Source of the DNA: Taudactylus pleione
Taxonomy: Eukaryota; Chordata; Amphibia; Anura; Myobatrachidae
Assembly (NCBI GenBank): GCA_031769625.1
Contig: JAUIMM010000573.1
Location: 1,815,001 to 1,879,000, forward strand
Direction of reading: 5' to 3'
DNA: 64,000 nucleotides
Shown: positions 63,860 to 64,000 of the stretch, in pieces
Layout: every line of letters starts with the position of its first letter
How positions within the stretch are numbered: position 1 is the first letter of the stretch
The notes under the pieces: generated by a model
The model's input: only the letters and a program-made list of their open reading frames with translations
Database searches by the model: none
What the model was told of the DNA's origin: nothing
Position numbers and translations under genes: made by a program

Positions 63860-64000
63860 CGTCCTTCTTTCTCATTTGGGGGATCCCAAGCTTGGGGCGC
63901 GCCTTTTATGTTTCAAGGACATTTGGATCCAGTCTTGCAAGGACACCTGGGTCAGGGACATCATTATTCATGGCCTGAAATTGGACTTCAGGGTCCATCC
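63857..64000 (+). CDS. start of DIRS pol (copy 4), truncated by the window
   Basis: In the +1 frame overlapping the gag stop, the sequence reads LLSHLGDPKLGARLLCFKDI then WIQSCKDTWVRDIIIHGLKL. This corresponds to the N-terminal part of the pol frame in copy 1 (LGDPRVGGRLLQF and TWVLEVVSHGY). It is open to the window edge. Confidence 0.75.

Larger units (their letters stand above)
61668..64000 (+). mobile_element. DIRS-type retrotransposon, copy 4 (5' part, cut by window end)
   Basis: The ITR at 61668-61812 (TTTCTCCTTCATCCACCAGG, ACACTGGAGCCTC, CTCCTCCCCCTCTATACTCC) is of the copy 3 type. Gag follows on the plus strand and pol has just begun at the right edge. It is the only DIRS copy here on the plus strand and lies outside metap1. 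Its coding frames show the least damage of the five. Confidence 0.92.

Noticed and set aside
40701..64000. Search for the neighbouring gene EIF4E, expected upstream of METAP1 by mammalian synteny
   Set aside because: No conserved EIF4E segment was recognised; the flank is all transposable elements.

Overview
The window is nuclear DNA of a vertebrate, most probably an anuran amphibian. It holds the 5' half of one protein-coding gene, and nearly everything else is transposable-element sequence. The gene is metap1 (methionine aminopeptidase 1), on the minus strand. Six coding exons were found by translating, checking splice sites and checking that phases join: exon 1 (40262-40375), exon 2 (12377-12428), exon 3 (8377-8489), exon 4 (2933-2993), exon 5 (2678-2769) and exon 6 (978-1061). 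They total 516 nt, or 172 codons. The catalytic half of the enzyme lies beyond the left edge. A CpG-rich promoter surrounds exon 1, and intron 1 is about 27.8 kb long. The amphibian call is an inference from five DIRS-type retrotransposons, many palindromic MITEs, Tc1-like, Penelope-like and Gypsy elements, and very TE-swollen introns.

Layout. 1-8.4 kb: metap1 exons 6 to 3, a 29-bp minisatellite at the left edge, a roughly 0.8-kb MITE, and an internally deleted DIRS derivative (4133-6462). 8.4-12.4 kb: intron 2, with a Tc1/mariner-like element whose two ends both carry the start of the transposase. 12.4-40.3 kb: intron 1, with three DIRS elements (13496-19307, 25389-30701 and 30697-36253), nested MITEs and a hAT-like element carrying a minisatellite. 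40-47 kb: promoter, then a foldback element with three insertions and a Tc1 relic with three insertions. 47.8-50.7 kb: a giant foldback palindrome with a MITE in one arm. 51.3-53.2 kb: a Penelope-like reverse transcriptase split by a 0.9-kb insertion. 53.4-60.2 kb: a decayed Gypsy-type LTR element containing a solo LTR. 61.7 kb to the end: the 5' part of a fifth DIRS element, on the plus strand.

The DIRS elements show the textbook layout: inverted terminal repeats (ITRs), gag, reverse transcriptase with RNase H, tyrosine recombinase, and an internal complementary region (ICR) that copies the circle junction. Reading the ICRs shows that divergent subfamilies share a junction core of the form AGAAAAT. 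Two of these subfamilies sit back to back with no spacer, inside what looks like a single split MITE. All four DIRS copies inside metap1 lie in the same orientation as the gene. Nested insertions give several target-site duplications directly: TAA/TTA for Harbinger-like MITEs, 8 bp for hAT-like palindromes, 5 bp for the solo LTR and about 12 bp for the insert in the Penelope relic. Every transposon gene seen is broken or incomplete, except possibly the truncated plus-strand DIRS at the right edge. Element family names rest on motif recognition, not on database searches.
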